64,000 nucleotides of DNA from Streptomyces venezuelae (GTDB lineage: Bacteria; Actinomycetota; Actinomycetes; Streptomycetales; Streptomycetaceae): positions 6,368,001 through 6,432,000 of the forward strand of contig NZ_CP029189.1 of NCBI RefSeq assembly GCF_008642275.1. The letters are read 5' to 3'. The notes beneath the pieces are model-generated. The model saw only the letters and a program-made list of their open reading frames with translations. It was not told the DNA's origin and ran no database searches. Below, in pieces: positions 16,772-24,237 of the stretch; position 1 is the stretch's first letter, and every line of letters begins with the position of its first letter. Position numbers and translations under genes: made by a program.

Positions 16772-16811
16772 GCCCGGTGCGGTGAGCGGGACCCCACCCA
16801 CCGCACCGGGC
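16772..16811 (+). terminator. terminator-like hairpin after acyl-CoA ligase gene
   Basis: Perfect 12-bp inverted repeat GCCCGGTGCGGT (16772-16783) and ACCGCACCGGGC (16800-16811) with a 16-nt loop, 9 bp after the stop codon. There is no T-tract, as is usual in Streptomyces. Confidence 0.8.
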
Positions 16812-17080
16812 CCGCGTCCGGCGGACCTCGCCAGTCACGGCGCTAGGGGGTGTCACGGTGTGCGCTTCGGCGTGAGTTCCGATGGTGCGGTGGGCCCGTT
16901 CCGGGCGTCCGACGCGGGGTTTGCCGGGCGTGCAGGGGCGGGAGTCGTGCGTGCTGCCGACGGCGGGGCAGGAACGGGGCTACGTCATCCCCCCGCCCGA
17001 CGGCAGCGGCTCGGCGCCGCAGCAGTCGCAGGGGGCGGGCTCCCGCGTGTTCGTCCGCTGCCAGGTGATCCCATCAGTAG
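16812..17080. other. gene-poor stretch with a possible coding remnant
   Basis: About 270 bp without a convincing gene. From roughly 16951 to 17071 one plus-strand frame (starting LPTAGQERGYVIPPPDGS) has almost only G or C in third positions and reads to RVFVRCQVIP. Then the bias collapses and no good start or stop signals frame it. It may be the tail of a lost gene or chance. No promoter or RNA motif is recognised. Confidence 0.35.
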
Positions 17081-17302
17081 TCACAGCGCGGCCACGATGT
17101 TGGTAGCGGCCGTGGTGTGTTCCCGTCCGCCCTGCGGCCGACGGATGTAGGCGATCTCCGCCCAGACGCTACCGTCGCCGACGGCGACGTTCTCCTTGAC
17201 GACAGCCATCAGGATTCCCTCGACGCCGGACGCGATGTCCCGGACCGGTCTGCGGAGCAGGGCGTGAGGCAGGTGTTCGTGGGCGTCGTGAGGGGTGGCC
17301 AT
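17081..17302 (-). CDS. small hypothetical protein
   Basis: 73 aa protein, not recognised. MATPHDAHEHLPHALLRRPV is followed by RDIASGVEGILMAVVKENV, then VWAEIAYIRRPQGGREHTT, and the sequence ends NIVAAL. The ATG at 17302 is preceded by GGGAG with 7 bases spacing on the minus strand; longer in-frame extensions upstream are Arg/Pro-rich and unlikely. It is divergent from the HTH/TPR regulator gene (157 bp apart), a layout in which a small protein is often the target or partner of the regulator. No membrane segment or known motif is visible. Confidence 0.55.
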   Translation of the reverse strand: MATPHDAHEHLPHALLRRPVRDIASGVEGILMAVVKENVAVGDGSVWAEIAYIRRPQGGREHTTAATNIVAAL

Positions 17303-17403
17303 GCCGGGCTCCCATGCCGTCGTGAGCGGGTGGAGTGGCCTCGTACGCCTGCGGAGTTCCGGGCCACAGGAGGATGATGGGCCGGCACGCACGTGGGCGG
17401 ACA

Positions 17404-17439
17404 GGCCATCGCGTGGCCATGCGTGGCCACGCGATGGCC
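17404..17439. promoter_or_regulatory. 36-bp near-perfect palindrome before the HTH/TPR regulator
   Basis: Arms GGCCATCGCGTGGCCA (17404-17419) and TGGCCACGCGATGGCC (17424-17439) are perfectly complementary over 16 bp around a TGCG centre, ending 19 bp before ATG 17459. GGCCA also recurs four times within it. It is either an autoregulatory operator or an mRNA hairpin beside the ribosome-binding site (GGGGA, 17446-17450). Confidence 0.75.
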
Positions 17440-17458
17440 ACGGCCGGGGACAGACACG

Positions 17459-18730
17459 ATGACACCTCTCACCGGGGCCACGAGCCCCCGCAACGACGCG
17501 CTCCGGGCCGCTCGGCTCCGGGTCGGATGGCGCACGATGGAGCAAGCCGCAGTGGCACTCACCGCCCACGGTCAAGCGCTATTGGACGACATGCACTTCA
17601 GCGTCTCACCGCGTACCTGGCGAAGGTGGGAAGGCCGGGAAAGAGACCGCGGTTGGCCACTGGAGGAGACGGCGCAGGTCCTGCATGATGCGCTCAGCCG
17701 GTGGCCGGAAGAGCTCGGATTCGCTCCGCCTTCCGGCTGGATCCGTCCCGAGGCACACCATGGGGAAGACATGTGGCGCACTTTCGCATCCGTCACTGCG
17801 GCCGCGCTGATGCCCGGGCCCGTCGCCACACAGCATGTCGACCCCGCCCTGATCGACTACTTTCAGCAGCAGCTCGAAGGCCACTACAGGGCCGACATGT
17901 TTCTGGGGCCGCACGACCTCATCGGGACCGTGTCCGCCCAGTACCAGCTGATCGACAAGCTCGTCCGCTCCGCAAAGGGCGAGACCCGTCGAGGCCTACT
18001 GCGTGCCGGTGCGGCCTACGCCGCACTCGTCGGCTGGCTCTACCAGGACGCCGGGGACCTCGGAGCCGCTGCGTTCTGGCGGGGGGTGACGCAGGAGATA
18101 GCGGTCCGGTCCCGGGACTCCCACCTCATCGGCTACTCCCTCGTCAACCAGGCCCAAGTCCGAACCGACCTCGGCGACGGCCACGGCGTCATCGACCTGT
18201 GTGAGGCAGCGCTCACCGACGCGGACCTCCTCGTGCCCAAAGTGCGGATCATGGCCCTGCAGCAGCAGGCACACGGTGCCAGCCTCACCGGCGACCGCGA
18301 CGCAGTCGACCGCCTCATCGACACCGCAGACGGGCTGCTACCGCGCGTCGACGACGATCTGCCATGGGGCAACGCCTGCCGACGGACTCCGGGTTACCTA
18401 GAGGTGCAGCGGGCAACCTGCTACGGCCGGCTCGGCCTCGGCGTGGAAGCCGACCGGCTGTGGACTCAGGTCCTGGCCGCGGTGCCCGCCACCGCGCGCC
18501 GGGACCGCGGCGTGTACCTTGCCCGGCACGCCACCGCAGCGGCCGTCTCGCGGGATCCGGACCACGCGGTCGAGATCGCGCGCGAGGCGGTGGTGATTGC
18601 GCTTGAGACCCGGTCGGTGCGGATGCTGCGCGAACTCGGGACGCTGGAGCGGGTCATGCGGCCGTGGCACGATGCCCCGGTAGGCCGGGACCTCGCAGAG
18701 GTTCTGGGGCCCGTGAACGAGGGGAGCTGA
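17459..18730 (+). CDS. HTH/TPR-type transcriptional regulator-like protein
   Basis: 423 aa protein. Residues about 10-75 resemble a degenerate XRE-like helix-turn-helix found in Streptomyces regulators (LRAARLRVGWRTMEQAAVAL, then FSVSPRTWRRWEGRERDRGW and LEETAQVLHDAL). Residues about 130-400 are alpha-helical and TPR-like (RAGAAYAALVGWLYQDAGDL, SLVNQAQVRTDLGD, EADRLWTQVLAAVPA). Such proteins are putative intracellular signalling regulators. ATG 17459 is chosen (GGGGA upstream); a start 22 codons earlier would include the palindrome. Third-position G/C is visibly lower than in neighbouring genes, hinting at acquisition. It is followed at once (1 bp) by the pterin dehydratase gene and divergent from a small orphan gene. 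Confidence 0.7.
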   Translation: MTPLTGATSPRNDALRAARLRVGWRTMEQAAVALTAHGQALLDDMHFSVSPRTWRRWEGRERDRGWPLEETAQVLHDALSRWPEELGFAPPSGWIRPEAHHGEDMWRTFASVTAAALMPGPVATQHVDPALIDYFQQQLEGHYRADMFLGPHDLIGTVSAQYQLIDKLVRSAKGETRRGLLRAGAAYAALVGWLYQDAGDLGAAAFWRGVTQEIAVRSRDSHLIGYSLVNQAQVRTDLGDGHGVIDLCEAALTDADLLVPKVRIMALQQQAHGASLTGDRDAVDRLIDTADGLLPRVDDDLPWGNACRRTPGYLEVQRATCYGRLGLGVEADRLWTQVLAAVPATARRDRGVYLARHATAAAVSRDPDHAVEIAREAVVIALETRSVRMLRELGTLERVMRPWHDAPVGRDLAEVLGPVNEGS

Positions 18731-18731
18731 C

Positions 18732-19046
18732 GTGGGCGTGGTGAAGCCGTTGACGCACGAGGAGATCGCCGAACACCTGGCAGTGCTGCCGGGGTGGGAG
18801 CAGGTGGGCGACGAGATCACCCGGACCTACCCGATCCGCTACCACGCGGCCGTGGCCGCGATCGTGACGATCGCGGACCGGTCCCGGCGGATCCAGCACC
18901 ATGCCGACCTCGACCTGCGGATCGACCACCTGCGCGTCGGCATCACCACGCACGACGCCGGGAACCGGCTCACCGCGGCCGACTTCGACCTCGCCCGGCG
19001 CATCGACGCAATCGTCGCGGCGCACCAGGCCCTGCCGCTGGACTGA
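18732..19046 (+). CDS. 4a-hydroxytetrahydrobiopterin dehydratase (pterin carbinolamine dehydratase)
   Basis: 104 aa PCD/DCoH family protein, dehydrating 4a-hydroxytetrahydropterin to recycle the cofactor of aromatic amino acid hydroxylases, or acting in molybdopterin-related roles. The signature is present: GWEQVGDEITRTYPI, the catalytic histidine pair in RIQHHADLDLR, then VGITTHDAGNRLTAADFDLA. GTG 18732 lies one base after the regulator stop, with GGGGAGC upstream inside that gene, so the two are translationally linked. It ends before a strong terminator. Confidence 0.93.
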   Translation: MGVVKPLTHEEIAEHLAVLPGWEQVGDEITRTYPIRYHAAVAAIVTIADRSRRIQHHADLDLRIDHLRVGITTHDAGNRLTAADFDLARRIDAIVAAHQALPLD

Positions 19047-19063
19047 CCCCGGGCGCACGAGAG

Positions 19064-19095
19064 CGCCCCCTCCCGCCCGCAGGCGGGAGGGGGCG
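19064..19095 (+). terminator. strong hairpin terminator
   Basis: CGCCCCCTCCCGCC (19064-19077) pairs perfectly with GGCGGGAGGGGGCG (19082-19095) around a CGCA loop and is followed by TTGTT. It ends the pterin dehydratase unit and can also serve the convergent sphingomyelinase gene. Confidence 0.9.
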
Positions 19096-19140
19096 TTGTT
19101 CTGTGCCGGAGCCCGTTTCCGGCTGATCCGGGCCCGCGGG

Positions 19141-20130
19141 CTAGCGGCCGATCAGCGGGTAGTGGTCGCTGAGGTTGGTGTAGGTGTAGGACGTGCCCCA
19201 GCTGGAGACCGTCCAGGGGGCCGACTGCTCCTTGACCACGTTGTTCTCCCAGCCCGCCGGGCGGGCGTTGCCCTTGCGGTAGAGGACGTAGTCCAGGTCC
19301 TCGCGCGGGTCGGTCGGGTAGCGGTAGTTCGCTATCGAGTTCAGCGCCGTGTCGAAGGAGTACGGGTGCCCCGTGCGGCGGTCGGAGTCCGCCAGGTCGG
19401 CGTTGGCGAGCAGGCTCGCGTACTCGGGGGTGCGCGAGTCGACGTTGAGGTCGCCCGCCACGATGACCTGCTCGTTCGCCGGGATGTTCTTCCCGTCGAG
19501 GAAGGCGTCCACGGCCCGGAACTGACGGGCCCGCATCTCCGCGGCCTCGCCCGCGCCGCAGCCCGGGTCGGTGGACTGGGCGTGCGTGCCGACGACGTGC
19601 ACCTTGGTGCCGTTCACGTTCAGGACGACGTAGGCGAAGCCCTTGTTGGACCACCAGTCGGCGCCGCAGGCGTCCTTGTAGACGACCTGCTCCTTGCGGA
19701 GGATCGGCCACTTGCTGAGGATCGTGACGCCGCCGTCCTCCGGGGTGGTGGAGGAGTAGGCGCCGCCCGTGGCGTCCCAGCCGCTCTTGCTGCGGCCGAC
19801 GACGGGGGTCTGGTACGGGTACTGGGCGGCGGAGTTCGCCTTCAGCGCGTCCGAGGAGCTGTTGTCGAAGGCCTCCTGGAGCACGACCACGTCGTGGCCC
19901 TGGTAGAAGGAGGTCCTGGGGATCTCCGCGGCCCGGTGGTCCTGGCCCCAGTTCGGGTAGAGGTTCTTGCTCATCAGGAACACGTTGTACGACAGGACGC
20001 TGAGCCGGGGGGCGGCGGCGTTCTCCGCGGCCGAGGCGGCGGGCGCGGTGGTGGCGGCCAGTGCGCCTGCGGCGACCGCGGCGACGGCCGTGGCGGCGGC
20101 GCGGCGCGAGCGGGTCGTGGAAAGCAGCAT
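19141..20130 (-). CDS. secreted sphingomyelin phosphodiesterase (neutral sphingomyelinase C family)
   Basis: 329 aa secreted Mg-dependent phosphodiesterase of the endonuclease/exonuclease/phosphatase fold, expected to split sphingomyelin or similar phospholipids. A Tat/Sec-like signal (RSRRAAATAVAAVAAGALAA, cleavage near ASAAE) precedes the catalytic core. The core has LSVLSYNVFLM, VVLQEAFDN (metal glutamate), GTHAQSTD, GDLNVD (catalytic Asp/Asn), EDLDYVLY and the final LSDHYPLIG with the SDH active-site histidine. Start set at 20130 because GGAG lies 7 bases upstream; the ATG at 20145 has AGGA abutting it. Divergent from the MpaB-like gene; the shared region holds a GTTACC palindrome. Confidence 0.93.
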   Translation of the reverse strand: MLLSTTRSRRAAATAVAAVAAGALAATTAPAASAAENAAAPRLSVLSYNVFLMSKNLYPNWGQDHRAAEIPRTSFYQGHDVVVLQEAFDNSSSDALKANSAAQYPYQTPVVGRSKSGWDATGGAYSSTTPEDGGVTILSKWPILRKEQVVYKDACGADWWSNKGFAYVVLNVNGTKVHVVGTHAQSTDPGCGAGEAAEMRARQFRAVDAFLDGKNIPANEQVIVAGDLNVDSRTPEYASLLANADLADSDRRTGHPYSFDTALNSIANYRYPTDPREDLDYVLYRKGNARPAGWENNVVKEQSAPWTVSSWGTSYTYTNLSDHYPLIGR

Positions 20131-20260
20131 GAAGGTCTCCGTCATTCCTGCGGGGGAAGATCGACGCCGTCATACAAGCAGCAGCAGTTACCTCTGGGTA
20201 ACACCCGTGCAGAGACTTTCTGTCCGTGAGACGGCCGTCCGGTGCTCGCATACTTGTCAT
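20131..20260. promoter_or_regulatory. divergent promoter region with GTTACC/GGTAAC palindrome
   Basis: GTTACC-TCTG-GGTAAC (20187-20202) is a perfect 6+6 inverted repeat between the sphingomyelinase and MpaB-like genes. CATACT (20250-20255) lies 5 bases before ATG 20261, which has no SD, so the rightward transcript may be leaderless. GTCATATGAC (20256-20265) is a second palindrome covering that start codon. Confidence 0.5.
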
Positions 20261-21157
20261 ATGACGAAGACGGACTCGGCACACCCCACCGGACCTGCGG
20301 GCACGCGCCGCACCGACCCCGAGCCGCCCCCGCCGGGCGGGGTGCTGTGGACCATCGCAGGCGACGTCCGCGCGCTGCTGATGCTGCCCGCCGCCTTCAC
20401 GATGCAGGTCGCGCACCCCGCCATCGCGGCCGGAGTCGACGAGTACTCCGTCTTCCGCACCGACCCCTGGGGCCGCGGTGAGCGCTCCCTGCGCTCGGTC
20501 CAGTTGTGGGTGTACGGCGGGGAGGCGGCGGCCGAGGAGGGCCGCCGCGTGCGCCGCCTGCACAAGGACATCCAGGGCACCGACACCCGCGGCCGCCGCT
20601 ACCACTCCCTCGACCCCGCCTGCTACGCCTGGGTGCACGCCACCGGCTTCCCGGTCTACCTCTACGCCGGGCGCTACCTGCTGCGCCGCTTCACCCCGGC
20701 CCAGGAGCGGCAGCTCTACCAGGAGTGGCTCCAGGTGGGACGGATCCTGGGCCTCCGCGACCGCGACATGCCGCAGAGCATCGAGGAGTACTGGCCCTAC
20801 TGGAAGCGGATGCTGGCCGAGGAGATCGAGCCGACCGCCGTCGCCCGCGAGCTGGTATCCACCGAGGTGCGGCTGCCCCGGCCGGAGGCCGGGTCGCCCG
20901 TCGTGCGCCTGCTGCTGCGGCTCACCTGGCCGGTGCTGCGGGCCGCGTTCCTGCGCCTGCGCGCCTTCGTCACCGTCGGCTACATGCCGCCCGAGGCCCG
21001 CGCCGCGATCGGCCTGGACTGGAGCCCGGCCCAGGAGCGCAGGCTCCGGCGGTTCAGCACGGCCGTACGGATCCTCGTACCGCTGCTGCCGGAACGGCTG
21101 CGGTACCTGCCGATCGCCCATCGGGCGCGGGCCGCGTGGCGTGAGGGCCGCCGCTGA
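20261..21157 (+). CDS. oxygenase MpaB family protein (DUF2236)
   Basis: 298 aa protein of the DUF2236/MpaB-like haem oxygenase family, related to latex-clearing protein and fungal MpaB. Family features are MLPAAFTMQVAHPAIAAGV near the N-terminus (putative haem-region histidine), EYSVFRTDPWGRGERSLRS, HSLDPACYAWVHATGFPVYL and the C-terminal VTVGYMPPEARAAIGLDWS. It probably binds haem b and oxidatively cleaves a lipid or isoprenoid; the substrate is unknown. It begins with a leaderless-looking ATG and converges on the M1 peptidase gene, separated by a strong hairpin. Confidence 0.85.
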   Translation: MTKTDSAHPTGPAGTRRTDPEPPPPGGVLWTIAGDVRALLMLPAAFTMQVAHPAIAAGVDEYSVFRTDPWGRGERSLRSVQLWVYGGEAAAEEGRRVRRLHKDIQGTDTRGRRYHSLDPACYAWVHATGFPVYLYAGRYLLRRFTPAQERQLYQEWLQVGRILGLRDRDMPQSIEEYWPYWKRMLAEEIEPTAVARELVSTEVRLPRPEAGSPVVRLLLRLTWPVLRAAFLRLRAFVTVGYMPPEARAAIGLDWSPAQERRLRRFSTAVRILVPLLPERLRYLPIAHRARAAWREGRR

Positions 21158-21185
21158 CGGCTCCCGGTGCGCACGCGGCGCGGTG

Positions 21186-21222
21186 CGCCCGCCGCCCCCG
21201 CCTGGTGCGGGGGCGGCGGGCG
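21186..21222. terminator. bidirectional hairpin terminator
   Basis: A 16-bp perfect stem (21186-21201 with 21207-21222; CGCCCGCCGCCCCCGC) and a 5-nt loop between the convergent MpaB-like and M1 peptidase genes. Confidence 0.85.
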
Positions 21223-21230
21223 GTGCGGCC

Positions 21231-22805
21231 TCAGTGCCGGTGACCGGGCCCGGAGCCGTGCTCGGTGTCGTGCCCGGTGTCGTGGATCGTGTTGGTCTCC
21301 GCGATCTTCTTCCAGGACTTGGGCTCCGCGGCGGGCTTCGCCGGGGCGGCCTGCTCCAGCGAGCGCGCCGAGGGCTTGACCGCCGAGGGCTTGGCCGCCG
21401 ACGGGTTGAGCGCCGAGGCCTCCGGCTTGCCCGGGGTGTAGAGCCAGGTCTCGAAGAGCTGCGCGAGGGGCTTCTTCGAAACCTTCTCGGCGTACCGGAC
21501 GAAGTCCCCGACCCTGGCGTTGCCGTAGGCCCGCTCGGCCGGCCACCCCTTGAGGATCTCGAAGAACCTCTCGTCGCCGATCTCGTTGCGCAGCGCCTGC
21601 AGGGCGATGGCGCCACGGTCGTAGACGGCCCCGTGGAACTGGTTGTCCGGCCCCGGGTCACCCGGCTTGACCTGCCAGAACGCGTCCTCGGCGGGGCGCA
21701 GGGCGTAGGCCCAGTCGGCCAGTTCCTGCGCCGTGCCCTCACCCTCCTTCTCCGACCACAGCCACTGGCTGTAGCGGGCGAAGCCCTCGTTGATCCAGAT
21801 GTCCTTCCAGCCGTCGACGGAGACGCTGTCGCCGTACCACTGGTGCGCGAGTTCGTGCACGACCACCGAGACGTTGGCCCCGTTCCGGAACGTCCCCGGC
21901 CCGTAGAACGGCCGCGTCTGGGTCTCCAGGGCGAAGCCGGCGGTCACGTTCGGCACGTAGCCGCCCAGCGCGTTGAAGGGGTACGGCCCGAAGACCCCCT
22001 CCAGCCACTCGGCGACCTCGCCGGTCCGCTCCACACTGGCCCGTGCCGCGCCCGCGTTGTCGCCGAGGTCCTTGCTGTACGCGTTGAGGATCGGCAGCCC
22101 GCCCGCCGTCTTGTCGGTGGTGATGTCGAACTTGCCGACGGCGAGGGTGGCGAGGTAGGTCGCCTGCGGCTTGTTGGAACGCCAGTTGTACCGGGTCCAG
22201 CCGAGCCGCGAGCTCTGTGACTGCAGCACGCCGTTGCTGATCGCCTGGGTGCCGTCGGGGACGTTGACGGACACGTCGAAGGTGGCCTTGTCCAGCGGGT
22301 GGTCGTTGCTCGGGAACCACCAGACCGCCGAGTCGGGCTCCTGCGCCGCGACCCCGCCGTCGGGCGTGCGGTGCCAGGCCGTCCAGCCGTCCACCTTCAG
22401 CTCCGAGGGCTTTCCGGCGTACTTCACGACGACGGACAGCGGCGCGTTGCGCGCCAGCGGCTTCGCCGGGGTGACCTCCAGCTCGTGGGAGCCGGACGTG
22501 GCGAACTTCGCCTTGACCCCGTTGACGCGGATCTCGCTGACCTGGAGGCCGAAGTCCAGGTTGAAGCGGGACAGGTCCTGCTTGGCGGTGGCCAGCAGGG
22601 TGGCCGTGCCTTCCAGCAGGTCCGTCTTCGGCTGGTACTGCAGGCGCAGGTCGTAGTGCGACACGTCGTATCCGCCGTTGCCGCTGGCCGGGTAGTAGGG
22701 ATCGCCGATACCCGGGGCACCCGAACCCGAACCCGCCGCCGACGCCGGGATCACCAGCAGGAGGGAAGCGGCGAGCACGCTCGGGGCGATGACTTTGCGG
22801 TGCAC
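21231..22805 (-). CDS. secreted M1 family metallopeptidase
   Basis: 524 aa exported zinc aminopeptidase-like enzyme. The signal peptide (HRKVIAPSVLAASLLLVIPA, cleavage near ASA) precedes a beta-sandwich domain. The substrate-binding block GFALETQTRPFYG stands in the GAMEN position. The zinc site HELAHQWYGD (about H317) with the second-ligand motif INEGFARYSQW about 18 residues later is intact. The C-terminal tail is Ala/Ser/Lys-rich and ends in a short His/Gly stretch. GTG 22805 is chosen since GGAG lies 6 bases upstream and it begins the signal peptide; an ATG 25 codons earlier would spoil the signal. Likely cleaves N-terminal residues from extracellular peptides. Confidence 0.93.
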   Translation of the reverse strand: MHRKVIAPSVLAASLLLVIPASAAGSGSGAPGIGDPYYPASGNGGYDVSHYDLRLQYQPKTDLLEGTATLLATAKQDLSRFNLDFGLQVSEIRVNGVKAKFATSGSHELEVTPAKPLARNAPLSVVVKYAGKPSELKVDGWTAWHRTPDGGVAAQEPDSAVWWFPSNDHPLDKATFDVSVNVPDGTQAISNGVLQSQSSRLGWTRYNWRSNKPQATYLATLAVGKFDITTDKTAGGLPILNAYSKDLGDNAGAARASVERTGEVAEWLEGVFGPYPFNALGGYVPNVTAGFALETQTRPFYGPGTFRNGANVSVVVHELAHQWYGDSVSVDGWKDIWINEGFARYSQWLWSEKEGEGTAQELADWAYALRPAEDAFWQVKPGDPGPDNQFHGAVYDRGAIALQALRNEIGDERFFEILKGWPAERAYGNARVGDFVRYAEKVSKKPLAQLFETWLYTPGKPEASALNPSAAKPSAVKPSARSLEQAAPAKPAAEPKSWKKIAETNTIHDTGHDTEHGSGPGHRH

Positions 22806-23280
22806 GAATGGCTCCAAGTGGTAGGGGAGACAGATCGGTTCACAGAGTGGTCCAAGGCCTTGTCGCTCGACCGTATTCACCCTTGACCGCTCAGGTCATG
22901 TCCATGGCCCCTGCTGTCACACGATCGCCATTCGGCCGTCACGGGCCGACCGGCGCCGCGGCGGCGGCGCCGCGTGCGCCGAGCGCCGGACCACTGCCGC
23001 CGGCGGCCCGGTCCCGCCCGGCCGGGCCCGTGGCCTGCGGCGCAGCCACCGGCTCAGGGCCCCGCGGGCGCGGGCGCGGGCGCCGCGGGGGAGGTCCGCA
23101 GGGCGGGGAACGCCGTGCCCGGCCGTCGCGCCGGGGCGTGCGGATCGGCCGGATCGGGCCGGAACGGCCCGGCGCGCAGGGCCCGTCGCCGGCCGCCGGG
23201 GTACGTCGTCCTCAGGGTGAGACCCGCACCACCGACCCCGGCCCTACCGGGCATACCAAGCAGTCGGTAACCTGCCGTGC
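22806..23280. other. 475-bp non-coding divergent region
   Basis: Region between the divergent M1 peptidase and SCO6745-like genes. The left 100 bp are relatively AT-richer and probably hold the peptidase promoter, with a small inverted repeat TGACC-GCTCA-GGTCA at 22884-22898. The remainder is extremely GC-rich (Arg/Pro/Gly frames on both strands, GGCGCC-type hairpins around 22950-22975) with no credible gene or RNA. Confidence 0.5.
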
Positions 23281-24144
23281 ATGACGCTTCCCCTGCTCGC
23301 CGCCCGTCGCTGTTGGCACGCTGCGATCAACCCGCTGCACGCGACGATCTACTTCTCGCCGGACCTCGGCAAGGAGCTCGCCACCCTCGGGATCAAGGAC
23401 CCGGTCGCCGTCAACCTCGCCAGCCGCTCCGCCGCCATGGGCGCGGTCGGCCCCGGCACGGTGACCGCCACCTTCTACAACTACCGCCACGACCTGATCG
23501 CCCGGCACCTGCCGGCCGTGTGGGACACCGCCACGCCCGAGCAGGTCCTCGCCGCCCGGCTGCGCGCCGCCGACAGCACCCTGCGCCGGCTCCTCGGGCC
23601 CGAGACCATCGGGTCGCCCGAGATCGCCGAGGCCGCCGACCTGGCCATGCTCGCCACCGAGGGCTGCACCCGGCACGCCCGCACGCTCTACGCCGCCCAT
23701 GCCGACCTCCCCGTACCGGACGCGCCGCACCTGCGCCTGTGGCACGCCACCACCCTGCTGCGCGAGCACCGCGGGGACGGCCACCTCGCGGCCCTGCTGC
23801 TCGCAGGCCTGGACCCGGTGGAGGCCCTGATCAGCCACACCGCCACCGGCCGCGGCATGTCCGCGAAGTGGATCAAGGCGATCCGCGGCTGGGAGCAGGC
23901 CGACCTGGACGCCGCGACCGAGCGGCTGCGCGAGCGCGGCATCCTCGACGCCGACGGCGAGCTCACCGACGAGGGCAAGGCCGTGCGCGAGCGCCTGGAG
24001 ACGGACACCGACCGCCTCGACGCTGCCCCGTACGAGCACCTGGGCGAGGAGGGCCTGGCCCGGCTCGCCGAACTCGGGAGCGCCTTCGTCACCAAGGCGA
24101 TCGGCGCCGGGGCCTTCCCGCGCGACCTCTTCGGCAGGGCCTGA
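23281..24144 (+). CDS. SCO6745-like (SalK/HTH_67-type) family protein
   Basis: 287 aa protein resembling actinobacterial SCO6745-family proteins (alpha-helical, often annotated SalK or HTH_67). N-terminal AARRCWHAAINPLHATIYFS, followed by LASRSAAMGAVGPGTVTATF with the F.F/YNY turn and LRLWHATTLLREHRGDGHLAALL are typical. The C-terminal part (GWEQADLDAATERLRERGIL, LTDEGKAVRERLE) looks like a winged helix of the MarR type. Function is unproven; it may be a regulator or a ligand-binding protein. It sits alone before tex. Confidence 0.75.
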   Translation: MTLPLLAARRCWHAAINPLHATIYFSPDLGKELATLGIKDPVAVNLASRSAAMGAVGPGTVTATFYNYRHDLIARHLPAVWDTATPEQVLAARLRAADSTLRRLLGPETIGSPEIAEAADLAMLATEGCTRHARTLYAAHADLPVPDAPHLRLWHATTLLREHRGDGHLAALLLAGLDPVEALISHTATGRGMSAKWIKAIRGWEQADLDAATERLRERGILDADGELTDEGKAVRERLETDTDRLDAAPYEHLGEEGLARLAELGSAFVTKAIGAGAFPRDLFGRA

Positions 24145-24185
24145 CCGGCGGGGCGGGCAGGGTTCCCGCCGTCCGCCACCGCCAC

Positions 24186-24201
24186 CTGCCACAATTGGCA
24201 G
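24186..24201. promoter_or_regulatory. palindrome upstream of tex
   Basis: CTGCCA-CAAT-TGGCAG is a perfect 6+6 inverted repeat, 36 bp before the tex start codon, inside the short tex promoter region; it is a candidate operator or part of the core promoter. Confidence 0.45.
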
Positions 24202-24237
24202 CCTTCCAGTGCAAACGAAGGCAGGCGGGACCCGATC

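Noticed and set aside
20131-20260. PHO box controlling the sphingomyelinase gene
   Set aside because: The GTTACC elements form an inverted repeat rather than the 11-bp direct repeats of Streptomyces PhoP sites, so I only list a palindrome.
18839-21742. 967-codon minus-strand open frame across sphingomyelinase and MpaB-like genes
   Set aside because: Composition is Arg/Gly/Pro-rich shadow coding; the genes on either strand beneath it have clear catalytic motifs.
22808-23284. Possible small protein genes in the GC-rich region before the SCO6745-like gene
   Set aside because: All frames are Arg/Pro/Gly-rich without SD, codon bias or recognisable motif.
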